This document shows positions 44,642-53,218 of a DNA stretch of 64,000 nucleotides, in pieces. The DNA is taken from NCBI RefSeq assembly GCF_900110245.1, contig NZ_FOCZ01000007.1, positions 484,016 to 548,015 on the forward strand, in the 5' to 3' direction. Every line of letters starts with the position of its first letter. Positions within the stretch are counted from its first letter, which is position 1. A model generated the notes under the pieces. It searched no databases. It saw nothing but the letters and a program-made list of their open reading frames with translations, and had not been told where the DNA came from. The DNA is from Niastella yeongjuensis (lineage in GTDB: Bacteria > Bacteroidota > Bacteroidia > Chitinophagales > Chitinophagaceae). Made by a program: the position numbers and the translations under genes.

Positions 44642-46300
44642 ATGAATATCTTCAAATTGATTATAACGGTTGGGCTCATAGCCTCCACATCGCTTACTGC
44701 CTGCAGAGGAAAAAAACAACCCGCACTTGCTAAGGAGATCAGTGCCATTAACCTGAAAACAGGTAATGTAGTATTATGCGGGCCAGATGACAAAAGCGTA
44801 GGCAAAGTGTCGTTTATTATTTCCGGTGATGACAGCATCATCAATCAGTTCAACTTTGGCGTAGCGCTGTTGCATTCCTTTGAGTACGATGAAGCGGAAA
44901 AGGTATTTGCACAGATCATCCACCGCGATCCCCGCTGTGCTATGGCTTACTGGGGCGTGGCTATGGCCAATTATCATCCGTTATGGACACCACCCGAAAT
45001 ACCAGAGCTTACAAAAGGTGCTAAAGCGCTGGAAATAGGCCGCTCTATCGAACCTAAAACACCCAGAGAAACCGATTATATCAACGCCCTGACCGATTAT
45101 TACAGCAACTGGGAAAAGCTCGATCACCGCACCCGTTGCAACCAGTATGAAGCAGCTATGCAAAAACTGCAGCAGAAATATCCCAACGATAAAGAGACCG
45201 CCATCTTTTATGCACTGGCACTCGATGCAGCTGCAGACCCCGCTGATAAAACCTATGCCAATCAAAAGAAAGCCGGTCAAATACTCAATGGCCTCTATGC
45301 CGGCATGCCCTATCACCCGGGCATCATTCATTATCTGATACATACGTACGATGTTCCGGAATTGGCGCAATTGGCGTTACCGGCTGCTCAGAAATATGCA
45401 TCCATAGCGCCTGCATCGGCCCATGCGCAGCATATGCCTTCGCATATCTTTACCCGGTTAGGCATGTGGGATGATTGTATTCAGTCGAACCTGGCCTCTA
45501 TAGCCGCCGCCAGGTGTTATGCAGAAAACGCAGGTATAAAAGGGCACTGGGATGAAGAGCTGCATGGCATGGATTACCTGGTGTATGCGTATTTACAAAA
45601 GAAAGACCTGAAGAAAGCCAAAGAACAATGGGATTACCTGAATACGTTTAAAGCGGTATCGCCCCCCAATTTAAAAGGGGCTTATACTTTTGCCGCTATT
45701 CCTGTCCGCTATGTGCTGGAAAACAGGTTGTGGAAGGAAGCTACTCAGTTAACTACAACGCCCGCCGGTTTTCCCATGCAACAATTTCCCTGGCAATTAA
45801 GCATTATTCATTTTGCCAGGTTGCTGGGGTTTGTGCATCTTAATCAGCTGGACAGCGCCAGGAATGAACTGGCCACCATGAATCAATTGCACAACGATCT
45901 GGTAGCTAAAAAAGAATCTTATAAAGCCAATCAGGTAGATATTCAGCTCAAAGCATCGGAAGGCTGGATAGCCTGGAAAGCAGGCAACCCTGCCCTGGCA
46001 CTGGAAAGAATGGGCCTGGCGGCAGAAATGGAAGACAAAACCGAAAAACATCCCGTAACGCCCGGTGAAGTACTGCCCGCCCGTGAACTGCTGGGCGACC
46101 TGTTCCTTGAAATAAAACAGCCTGAAAAGGCATTAGCGGCCTATCAGGCAGACCTGGAGAAACATCCAAACCGGTACAATGGGTTGAACAGTGCAGCCCT
46201 GGCAGCCGCACAATGCGGTAAACAGGACCTGGCCGATTATTACGCCAAACAATTAAAGGTTATAACAGCGCCTAAAACTGCGATTGCAAAAACAGAGTAA
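44642..46300 (+). CDS. TPR lipoprotein
   Basis: 552 residues with a lipoprotein signal (IITVGLIASTSLTACRG). The body is made of tetratricopeptide repeats: EYDEAEKVFAQIIHRDPRCAMAYWGVAMANYHPLW near residue 80, FYALALDAAADPADKTYANQK, ASAHAQHMPSHIFTRLGMWDDCIQSN, and a C-terminal repeat QPEKALAAYQADLEKHPNRYNGLN. The motif YHPGIIHYLIHTYD suggests a specific family common in soil Bacteroidota, of unknown function, sometimes next to TonB-type or redox genes. Single-gene unit. Confidence 0.78.
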   Translation: MNIFKLIITVGLIASTSLTACRGKKQPALAKEISAINLKTGNVVLCGPDDKSVGKVSFIISGDDSIINQFNFGVALLHSFEYDEAEKVFAQIIHRDPRCAMAYWGVAMANYHPLWTPPEIPELTKGAKALEIGRSIEPKTPRETDYINALTDYYSNWEKLDHRTRCNQYEAAMQKLQQKYPNDKETAIFYALALDAAADPADKTYANQKKAGQILNGLYAGMPYHPGIIHYLIHTYDVPELAQLALPAAQKYASIAPASAHAQHMPSHIFTRLGMWDDCIQSNLASIAAARCYAENAGIKGHWDEELHGMDYLVYAYLQKKDLKKAKEQWDYLNTFKAVSPPNLKGAYTFAAIPVRYVLENRLWKEATQLTTTPAGFPMQQFPWQLSIIHFARLLGFVHLNQLDSARNELATMNQLHNDLVAKKESYKANQVDIQLKASEGWIAWKAGNPALALERMGLAAEMEDKTEKHPVTPGEVLPARELLGDLFLEIKQPEKALAAYQADLEKHPNRYNGLNSAALAAAQCGKQDLADYYAKQLKVITAPKTAIAKTE

Positions 46301-46370
46301 TTAATTTAAGGCGATTATTTCCTGTTTCAGAGAATCAAAATCTACATCTTCTATTACCTTGCTTAAGCTG

Positions 46371-46871
46371 TCAATTATATATAAGCGTCAGCTGATTCGA
46401 ACTCCGGTAGTTTAATAAGGCATGTTCAAAGTAGGGAAGCGCTGCAGCAAAGTCTTCATCTTTGTATTGGTTACGGAACTTTATTTTATTCAGTAAGAAC
46501 CCAACCAGTTGGTTGTACAGCGAACTGGAATCCGGTTGCGTTTTTAATGCTTCCTGTATTTCCTGGATGGCCTTGTCTATATAACCCAACTGTTCTTCCT
46601 GGTTGTTTTTCAGTTCAGCCAGGGTTTGGTAACAATAAGCCCTTTGTTCATAATTAATACGGGTTGGATCTGATTTATCAGCTTCTGCCAACAGTTCCAG
46701 CAGATAGTAAATAAAAGAATCCGGTCCTTCGGAGGTTTCCACTTTATCGCACATATAGTCGTAGTGCCACACTGCATAAATATCCAGGAAGGCATCAGCC
46801 AGTTCTCTTTTGTATTGTTGCCTGCTGGATTTTGGTTTACTCCCCACTAAATTGTAACTATGTACATACAT
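46371..46871 (-). CDS. TPR-like protein, C-terminus apparently frameshifted
   Basis: The frame opens at 46952 but the likely start is ATG 46871 (MYVHSYNLVGSK). It reads as helical repeats (YCYQTLAELKNNQEEQLGYIDKAIQEIQEALKTQPDSSSLYNQLVGFLL, DFAAALPYFEHALLNY). The stop comes after LTLIYN within a TATATATAA tract. Skipping one base there gives a continuation of about 25 residues (IDSLSKVIEDVDFDSLKQEI and then IALN) that ends at 46301. So the gene is probably one base off from a longer parent of 190 residues, running to 46301. Function unknown. Confidence 0.5.
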   Translation of the reverse strand: MYVHSYNLVGSKPKSSRQQYKRELADAFLDIYAVWHYDYMCDKVETSEGPDSFIYYLLELLAEADKSDPTRINYEQRAYCYQTLAELKNNQEEQLGYIDKAIQEIQEALKTQPDSSSLYNQLVGFLLNKIKFRNQYKDEDFAAALPYFEHALLNYRSSNQLTLIYN

Positions 46872-46882
46872 AATGATGTACG

Positions 46883-47522
46883 ATGAATTGCAGAACGACT
46901 GCCCTCTCCTGTTGCCTGCTTTTAGGCGGTGCTGCTTATAGTCAGCAGACAAACTTTCTTTCCACGGCCGATTCGGTAAAAACCATGGCCGAACAACTGA
47001 TCAAAAAGGGGTTCAATGCTGGCGATGGCTATGGCGAGGTATGGATCAGGGACTTCAACACTTTTATGGATGTTGCCTGTAAAGTGAACGATAAAGCCAG
47101 GATCAGAAAAAGTCTCATCACCTTTATTCAATTTCAGCAGCCCGACGGCGCTGTCCTCGATGGTTATATTCCAAAACCTAAAAGCACCAATGTTCCTTAC
47201 AATTATTATTACACCCCACTGGCGCCGGAATATGCCGGTCATAAGAATACCGTAGAAACCGACCAGGAAACCTCCCTGGTTTGGCGGCAGAATGGTAATG
47301 CAATTGGTCCGGTATAATTTGCTGAACGAGGCGCAGGAGGCCATTACGCCCATGCTACAGCGTGTATTGACAAATAAAGGATTTTTCGAATGGTATACAC
47401 CTGCCAATGAACCCAAAGGCTCGTCGGGATTTAAAGGCGAAGCCGGTGTTTTATGGACTGCCATTGTACAATTAACAGAAAAATTGAAACAGGAAAATAA
47501 AACGCAGGTCAATCCGTTATAA
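46883..47522 (+). pseudogene. Six-hairpin glycosidase-like protein with internal deletion
   Basis: The first frame (46883-47317) starts with a signal peptide (ALSCCLLLGGAAYSQQ) and the N-terminal part of a six-hairpin glycosidase-like fold (EVWIRDFNTFMDVA, FQQPDGAVLDGYIP, NTVETDQETSL). At about 47278 another frame takes over: WFGGRMVMQLVRYNLLNEAQEA, then GFFEWYTPANEPKGSSGFKGEAGVLWTAIVQL to 47522, which is the C-terminal end of the same fold. Intact proteins of this kind have a few hundred residues between these parts, so the catalytic middle is lost. A glycogen-debranching or trehalase-like relative is the likely parent. Inactive. Confidence 0.65.
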
Positions 47523-47547
47523 GCCCCCAAATTTGCCCCTAAAGACG

Positions 47548-47901
47548 ATGAAAAAACAATCGGAGCTCAAAAATGAGACGGTCGGCACTTATGCATTTTT
47601 AGAACATATGTACGACGATGATTATTTTCCCAACCACCTCGTTGATCAGTGCAAGGATATTTTGGTTGAACTGTGTTTTGAAATAGAACGCACCCACCCG
47701 AAAGACCTGGATGCGCTTTATGTGTTGACGCACGCGGCTACCGATAAATTCAATGAATTGCAGGATGTTTTTTATGAGAACGACAGCGAAATTGAAACCG
47801 TTGCCCGGGAATGTATAGGGGAAAATTTCGCATTTATTGCCGCCTCCTATGGGTTTGAAGATGCTGATGCGGAGGAATTGATAGGAACAAGGGATTGGTA
47901 A
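47548..47901 (+). CDS. DUF5713-family protein
   Basis: 117 residues from ATG 47548 (an in-frame TTG at 47533 is less likely). Acidic, cytoplasmic: TYAFLEHMYDDDYFPNHLVDQCKDIL, then ALYVLTHAATDKFNELQDVFYENDSEIETVARECIGENFAFIA, which matches DUF5713 as I recall it. No catalytic motif is known for this family. It stands 26 bp after the glycosidase remnant and is intact, which contrasts with its neighbours. Confidence 0.75.
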   Translation: MKKQSELKNETVGTYAFLEHMYDDDYFPNHLVDQCKDILVELCFEIERTHPKDLDALYVLTHAATDKFNELQDVFYENDSEIETVARECIGENFAFIAASYGFEDADAEELIGTRDW

Positions 47902-48100
47902 AAAAAGGGTCCTACCAGATAGTAAGACCCCTGTCTCTCAATGTAAACGCGCCTATAATCGGTCGTGATACCCGTTGTTGTCTGGCTTGCCATCGTGCGG
48001 AGCCTGGAAAAGGAACTGCTTTTCAGTTAGCGCTGTTGTAGGCATTTATGCAGACACTAACTGACAAAGGGGACCAACAATCCTGTTGTTAATTTATATT

Positions 48101-48135
48101 AAATCCTGGCTTTATATGTGAAGCCGGGATTTTTA
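48101..48135 (+). terminator. Terminator in the DUF5713/sigma remnant spacer
   Basis: AAATCCTGGCTT (48101-48112) pairs with AAGCCGGGATTT (48121-48132), one T-G wobble, followed by T residues. The rest of 47902-48206 holds a weak hairpin GGGTCCTAC/GTAAGACCC at 47907-47930 and no gene. Confidence 0.7.
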
Positions 48136-48206
48136 TTTACTACTTGTGTCTTAATTCCTTGTTAACAGGTGAATTCCTACCTTCAGCCCCATTTTTGACA
48201 TACGAT

Positions 48207-48488
48207 ATGCCGCCACCCGATCTGCAACAAATACCCGATAGCGAACTTTGGTCAATGATCATGGACGGTAATGTACCAGCCTATGCCGAACTGTATGAAC
48301 GATACTGGGAAACGCTTTTTGAAACCGCTTACTGGCATTTGCTCGATAAAGCTGCTGCCAAGGACATCGTACAGGAAGTGTTCGTGTATTGCTGGCAGAA
48401 AAGGGAGCAGATACAGATCAACGAATCAATGGCCGCAGTCCGCGATTTCTTTTCAGGGCCAATACAGATGGCAAATTCAAAAAGATGA
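48207..48488 (+). pseudogene. Truncated ECF sigma factor (region 2 only)
   Basis: The start is ATG 48207 (MPPPDLQQIPDSELW). Residues 10-80 match ECF sigma region 2: DSELWSMIMDGNVPAYAELYERYWETLFETAYWHLLDKAAAKDIVQEVFVYCW. After AAVRDF the match stops and the frame ends at 48488. Region 4 is missing, so it cannot act as a sigma factor. The downstream frame carries a DUF4249 C-terminus, so an internal deletion seems to have joined the start of a sigma gene to the end of a DUF4249 gene. Confidence 0.7.
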
Positions 48489-48664
48489 TAGTAGAAATAA
48501 CCTCGTTAACGCCCAATAGCTATAATTACCTGAACAGCGCTTCCATGGCCGCGGAAAAGAACGAAGATGGCCTGTCGGAGAAAGTGATCGTGTTCAACAA
48601 TATCGAAAATGGACTGGGGATCATTGGCGGCGTGGCGCAACGCGAGTATGAAATAGCCAGATAA
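48452..48664 (+). pseudogene. C-terminal remnant of a DUF4249 lipoprotein
   Basis: In a frame other than the sigma fragment the sequence reads DGKFKKMIVEITSLTPNSYNYLNSASMAA, then LSEKVIVFNNIENGLGIIGG, close to the DUF4249 C-terminus (FxLxSLSPxYYRYLxxL, then VxVYTNIENGLGIFGG). DUF4249 proteins usually accompany a TonB-linked receptor, which is gone here. Confidence 0.65.
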
Positions 48665-48793
48665 TATATCGTAATTTTAAAATATGGGTACTTACCCCCT
48701 AATCCGTAAAAAGCATACAACTATCCAGAATTCGTATTATTGGCCGGGTCGCTTTTAGTAAGACCTTTACATCATCAATTAAATCTTATTAAA

Positions 48794-49609
48794 ATGAACA
48801 AGACAATCTTTATTACAGGCGCCAGCAGCGGCATAGGAAAAGAAACCGCTAAACTGTTTCAATCAAAAGGATGGAATGTGGTTGCCACTATGCGGAAACC
48901 CGAAAATGAAAAGGAACTGACAACTTTACCCAATGTGCTGGTAACAGCACTCGATGTGTTGAGCACAGACTCCATCAACAAGGCGGTGAAGGAAGGTATT
49001 GGCAAATTCGGCAAAATTGATGTGTTATTGAACAATGCAGGATATGGCGCTTATGGACCCCTGGAAACGTTCACCAAGGAAAAGATCATTCGCCAGTTTA
49101 ACACCAATGTGATCGGACTGCTCGATGTTACTAAGGCTCTCCTCCCCCATTTTCGTCAAAACAAAAGTGGTGTTATCATTAATATCTCCTCCATTGGCGG
49201 TAAAATAACCTTTCCGTTAGGCGCTTTATACCATGGCACCAAGTTCGCGGTGGAAGGCATTTCAGAATCTTTAAATTATGAGGTTGAACAATTTGGCGGA
49301 CATGTAAAGATTGTTGAACCCGGCGCTATTGCCACTGATTTTGGCGGCCGCTCATTTGACTTTAGCAACGATGAATCCATCACCGAATATCAACCGTTGG
49401 TTGGAAAGATGTTATCGATGATCCCGGCCATGTACCAGAACGCTTCACCTGGCAGTGTGGTGGCCCAGGTGATCTATGAAGCCGCTACCGATGGCACCAG
49501 TCAACTGAGGTATACTGCAGGCGAAGATGCAAAAGCAATTATTGCGAACCGCCAGCAATTGGACGACGCCACTTTTATTGGCGGTATAAAGAACCAGTTC
49601 GGACTTTAG
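48794..49609 (+). CDS. Short-chain dehydrogenase/reductase (SDR)
   Basis: 271 residues from ATG 48794; the frame opens earlier at 48740 but homologues start with the nucleotide-binding strand (MNKTIFITGASSGIGKET). Classical SDR motifs: TGASSGIG, the NNAGYGAYG segment, catalytic Ser in INISSIGG, and YHGTKFAVEG with Tyr and Lys. NAD(P)H-dependent oxidoreductase of unknown substrate. It lies 24 bp upstream of an AraC-type regulator, which may control it. Confidence 0.92.
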   Translation: MNKTIFITGASSGIGKETAKLFQSKGWNVVATMRKPENEKELTTLPNVLVTALDVLSTDSINKAVKEGIGKFGKIDVLLNNAGYGAYGPLETFTKEKIIRQFNTNVIGLLDVTKALLPHFRQNKSGVIINISSIGGKITFPLGALYHGTKFAVEGISESLNYEVEQFGGHVKIVEPGAIATDFGGRSFDFSNDESITEYQPLVGKMLSMIPAMYQNASPGSVVAQVIYEAATDGTSQLRYTAGEDAKAIIANRQQLDDATFIGGIKNQFGL

Positions 49610-49633
49610 GTTAAAAAAGTTACTTTTATTATC

Positions 49634-50542
49634 ATGAGTGCATTTGTTCACCTCCAAACAATCGCTGACCTGTTTAAATTTTTTAATTTGACTAAGATCC
49701 ATCACCCCCTGGTGGCAGTGGTGGATTTTAGCCAGGTAAGCGAGCACATCATCGAGGAGACAACCGTGACAGCGGATTTTTACACGGTGATGTTTAAAAC
49801 CTGTCAAAGCAATTCGGTAAAGTACGGCCGAAAGATTGTTGACTTTCAGGATGGCAGCCTCATTTGCCTGGCACCCAACCAGGCCATTGAAATGGACACT
49901 GATTCAGAAGCACTAGAGAACATGCAGGGCTGGGGTTTGTTTTTTCATCCCGATCTGATCAGGGCTACTTCCCTGAATGATAAAATGAATGACTATAGTT
50001 TTTTCTCTTACGAAATATCCGAGGCGCTTCATTTGTCGGACAAAGAAAAACAGATCTTATACGAATGCGTATTAAAAATTCAGGCAGAACTACAGGAAAA
50101 CATAGATGTACATAGTCAAACGATCATTGTTTCTACTATTGAACTATTACTGAATTACTGCACCCGGTTTTATGGACGACAATTCATTACCAGGAAGAGT
50201 TCTAACAACACGGTGGTGGTTCAAATAGAAAAATTGCTGAAGGAGTATTTCAAAAAAAGCGACATCTCCGATTCGGGCCTGCCCACTGTAAAATACCTGG
50301 CCGAACAGGTCCATTTATCACCCAGTTATTTGAGCGATCTGCTGAAAAAAGAAACCGGCAAAAACACCCAGGACCATATTCACTTTTATTTGATAGAAGC
50401 AGCCAAGAACATCCTGTTAAGCACCAGGAAATCAGTAGGAGAAATTGCCTATTCCCTGGGATTCGAATACCCCCAATACTTTAATAAACTCTTCAAACAA
50501 AAGACAGGGAAAACGCCGGTGGAGTTCAGGAGTCTGAGTTAA
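49634..50542 (+). CDS. AraC-family transcriptional regulator
   Basis: 302 residues. N-terminal ligand or dimerisation half (TVMFKTCQSNSVKYGRKIVDFQDGSLICLAPNQAIEM) of the type found with oxidoreductase genes; C-terminal AraC HTH pair (TVKYLAEQVHLSPSYLSDLLKKETG and SVGEIAYSLGFEYPQYFNKLFKQKTGKTPVEFR). Probably activates the SDR gene just upstream or its own operon. Confidence 0.88.
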   Translation: MSAFVHLQTIADLFKFFNLTKIHHPLVAVVDFSQVSEHIIEETTVTADFYTVMFKTCQSNSVKYGRKIVDFQDGSLICLAPNQAIEMDTDSEALENMQGWGLFFHPDLIRATSLNDKMNDYSFFSYEISEALHLSDKEKQILYECVLKIQAELQENIDVHSQTIIVSTIELLLNYCTRFYGRQFITRKSSNNTVVVQIEKLLKEYFKKSDISDSGLPTVKYLAEQVHLSPSYLSDLLKKETGKNTQDHIHFYLIEAAKNILLSTRKSVGEIAYSLGFEYPQYFNKLFKQKTGKTPVEFRSLS

Positions 50543-50547
50543 GACCT

Positions 50548-50583
50548 GCCAGTTGCCCTGAATTATAAATTTAGGCAAGGTTA
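50548..50583. repeat. Left copy of a 36-bp direct repeat flanking the STAND/TIR cluster
   Basis: Starts GCCAGTTGCCCTGAATTATA and ends GGCAAGGTTA. It matches 57109-57144 in the same orientation at 32 of 36 positions. Contains a TTGCC...GGCAA dyad. It lies six bases after the AraC stop and 75 bp before the protease gene. Confidence 0.7.
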
Positions 50584-50658
50584 AGCGGCATAAGGGGTGC
50601 AACAAGGTATCGATATCCACCTGAAATCAGATAGCTTGCATTCATTAAATACTATGCC

Positions 50659-52371
50659 ATGACCGCGTATGATCTCAAATGTGCCTTGAAGCACAAATTA
50701 AAAACCTATGACCGGAATGGTGTCTCGGAAATCTGTGAACAGCTTATTTCCAATCTTTATGAACCAGCTACCCCATTCGATGTGAAGACCGGTAAGGAGA
50801 TCATGAGGGACCTTCGTAATAATTTACAATTTGATTTGGTGCAACAGGTTGGCGAAGCCCTGATACTTACAAACAGAAGCAATTTTACTATCAGAAAATT
50901 ATATGCCCAGTCACTAATAGATCAGAATTTTCTGGCCGCAGCCATTTCAGTACTCAATCAGCTCATTTCAGATGCACAGCACGAACCGGACACGAATATG
51001 GAAGCAAAGGCAGAAGAAATGGAGGCCCGTGGTTTACTCGGCAGAAGTTTTAAACAGATCTATATTAACAAATATGGTGCTGCCAATCCTAATCTGCATG
51101 CCTTTCTTCAACTGGCTATCAAAACATATTATGAGGTGTATGACACCAACAGAACAGTGTTTACATGGCATGGAATTAATGTAGTGGCGTTATTGATCAG
51201 GGCAAAAAAAGATAAAATAACGATCGATACCAAGTTTGATCCGCTGGAGCTGGCGACCGCTATACTACAGGTAATTGAAGCTAAATACGACAGGCAGGAA
51301 GCTGATGCCTGGGATTTTGCTACGGCAGCGGAAGCCTGTATTGCCTTACAGGACGCAAAGAATGCACTGGAATGGATAAGCGGGTACGCACGGATGCCAT
51401 ATATAGATGCATTCCAGTTAAGGAGCACGTTGCGGCAGTTGGAAGAAGTGTGGCAATTGGACGTAAATTCAGAAATGGGAAGTTTGCTGTTGCCTATTAT
51501 CCGTGCTGAATTGCTGAAGAGTCAGGGGGGAACGGTTGTCATCGATGCCAATGATGTGCAATATCAGAAGACCATTACCAAAACGTATCAACAATTGATA
51601 AACGCAGTGGAGGTTACGGACAATTCAACGGCCAGATTGGAAAAGGTATTCAGTTATGATTCCTTTAGTTCATATGATTGGTATAAAACCGGGATAGACC
51701 GTTGTTTGGCGGTAGCCCGTATTGGCAGAGAAACTAATAAAGGGATGGGCACCGGATTTCTTTTGCAGGGGAAAGCGCTTCACGAAAAGCTGGGCACTGA
51801 ATTGGTATTAATTACCAATGCGCATGTCGTTAGCAACGACCCGGCAGAAAATAAAAAAGGGGCCTTACATTCAGATGAGGCTGTTGTTATTTTTGAGATC
51901 TTAAATTACCAGGAAAAATTCACTATAAAAGAGATCATTTGGTCATCACCCAGTACAGAGTTGGACGTAACTATACTTCGCTTTGACGAGGAAGGATTGG
52001 TTCGGTTACAGAAACTGACAGAAAACATAGCTATTTATCCCGTCTCGCTTTACCAGCCAATGGTAAGCAATGAAAAAGCAAACAACCGGATCTATATTAT
52101 TGGCCATCCTGCAGGCGGCACCCTGCAACTGTCGTTATACGATAACGTTTTGTTAGACAGCGAAGATCCCCGCATTCATTATCGTACGCCAACTATTGGC
52201 GGCAGTTCAGGCAGCCCTGTGTTTAATCAAAACTGGCAATTGATCGGATTGCACCACGCCGGTTCAAAAGATATGCCTATGCTTAATGGCAAACCGGGAA
52301 GGTATGAAGCCAATGAAGGGATCTGGATCCAGGCTATTAAAAGAGGCTTGTCTGATTTTTTTGAGCATTGA
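50659..52371 (+). CDS. TRAFs-binding-domain protein with trypsin-like serine protease domain
   Basis: 570 residues, no signal peptide, so cytosolic. The first 340 residues are helical repeats with the TRAFs-binding (DUF4071-like) signature: EARGLLGRSFKQIYINKYGAANPNLHAFLQLAIKTYYEVY, WHGINVVALLIRA. The C-terminal 220 residues are a trypsin-type protease with a full triad: His389 (LITNAHVVS), Asp436 (TELDVTILRF) and Ser517 (IGGSSGSPVF). Such combinations occur in bacterial conflict systems beside STAND, TIR and caspase-like genes. It is convergent with the TIR/STAND/SIR2 operon (11 bp gap). Likely a regulated protease; the target is unknown, perhaps a neighbour protein. Confidence 0.82.
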   Translation: MTAYDLKCALKHKLKTYDRNGVSEICEQLISNLYEPATPFDVKTGKEIMRDLRNNLQFDLVQQVGEALILTNRSNFTIRKLYAQSLIDQNFLAAAISVLNQLISDAQHEPDTNMEAKAEEMEARGLLGRSFKQIYINKYGAANPNLHAFLQLAIKTYYEVYDTNRTVFTWHGINVVALLIRAKKDKITIDTKFDPLELATAILQVIEAKYDRQEADAWDFATAAEACIALQDAKNALEWISGYARMPYIDAFQLRSTLRQLEEVWQLDVNSEMGSLLLPIIRAELLKSQGGTVVIDANDVQYQKTITKTYQQLINAVEVTDNSTARLEKVFSYDSFSSYDWYKTGIDRCLAVARIGRETNKGMGTGFLLQGKALHEKLGTELVLITNAHVVSNDPAENKKGALHSDEAVVIFEILNYQEKFTIKEIIWSSPSTELDVTILRFDEEGLVRLQKLTENIAIYPVSLYQPMVSNEKANNRIYIIGHPAGGTLQLSLYDNVLLDSEDPRIHYRTPTIGGSSGSPVFNQNWQLIGLHHAGSKDMPMLNGKPGRYEANEGIWIQAIKRGLSDFFEH

Positions 52372-52382
52372 GGTTAAAGCTT

Positions 52383-53207
52383 TCACTCCTTTGTATTTCT
52401 GATTGCCTGAATAATTTTCGGGAGGTTGGCTTCCAGAACCGACTCATGTACATCGATACACAGGTTTTCCCGTAAACGTCTTATTATTTCGTCAATATTT
52501 TGTTTAAGTTCGCTCCATCGGATAAATTCATTATCAAGGTCGCGGGTGCTCAACCCCTCGCCTATTCTTTTTCTTTTATATTCGCTTAGTTGACTCAATT
52601 CTTCGTTTATCGTTGTTATGGCATCATCGGTGAAGCTGTGGTTAAAAAAGTCTTTCTCTACGTAACAACCGATAAATCTGTGGGAATTCGTGATCTTTTC
52701 CTGCTGAAAGGTGGTGAGCGTTTCCATGGCCCCCCATGGTGACAACAGGCTTTTCTTTGAAATGACAGACAGGGTAACACCTGTTTTACGGATGCTTTCC
52801 CGGATAAAAGCAGCAATGTCCCTTCCCCCAATCAGATTGTCTTCGTCAATTACAACGTCGATATTATTAGCTGTCAGGTGTTTTTTGATCAGGTTGGCTG
52901 TGGCTGCATCCGCGCGGCTGTAAGAGATAAATACCCCGCCAGTTTCCTGATTGGGGTATTGTTCTTCTATCAGACTGATCAGCGTTAATACAGACATGTT
53001 CAGGTTAGCCCGGTGCATAAAACTATCTCCTGAACTGATTGCGCCAATAAGCTCCAGTTTCTTTATTTCTTTGTAACGTGCCATCAATACCAATAACTGG
53101 TTTTGCAGTTCAGTATCATGCCTGGTGATCTCCAGTAAGGTGGAAAATACTTTGTCATGTTTATTACCTGCAAGGTCATTTCGAACAGATGATAGCCTGG
53201 TGCCCAT
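52383..53207 (-). CDS. TIR-domain effector with N-terminal effector-associated domain
   Basis: 274 residues. Residues 1-82 are helical and match the C-terminus of the SIR2-like protein two genes upstream (TELQNQLLVLMARYKEIKKLE here against TEINDQLILIKSNYSRYNYLS there), pattern of EAD11-type domains. A TIR domain starts near residue 91 (GVFISYSRADAATANLIKKHL, DEDNLIGGRDIAAFIRESIR) and keeps the likely NADase glutamate Glu162 in SPWGAMETLTTF. Expected activity is NAD+ cleavage on activation. It starts 11 bp after the STAND gene and is the third gene of the operon. Confidence 0.85.
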   Translation of the reverse strand: MGTRLSSVRNDLAGNKHDKVFSTLLEITRHDTELQNQLLVLMARYKEIKKLELIGAISSGDSFMHRANLNMSVLTLISLIEEQYPNQETGGVFISYSRADAATANLIKKHLTANNIDVVIDEDNLIGGRDIAAFIRESIRKTGVTLSVISKKSLLSPWGAMETLTTFQQEKITNSHRFIGCYVEKDFFNHSFTDDAITTINEELSQLSEYKRKRIGEGLSTRDLDNEFIRWSELKQNIDEIIRRLRENLCIDVHESVLEANLPKIIQAIRNTKE

Positions 53208-53218
53208 AACTATCGGAA

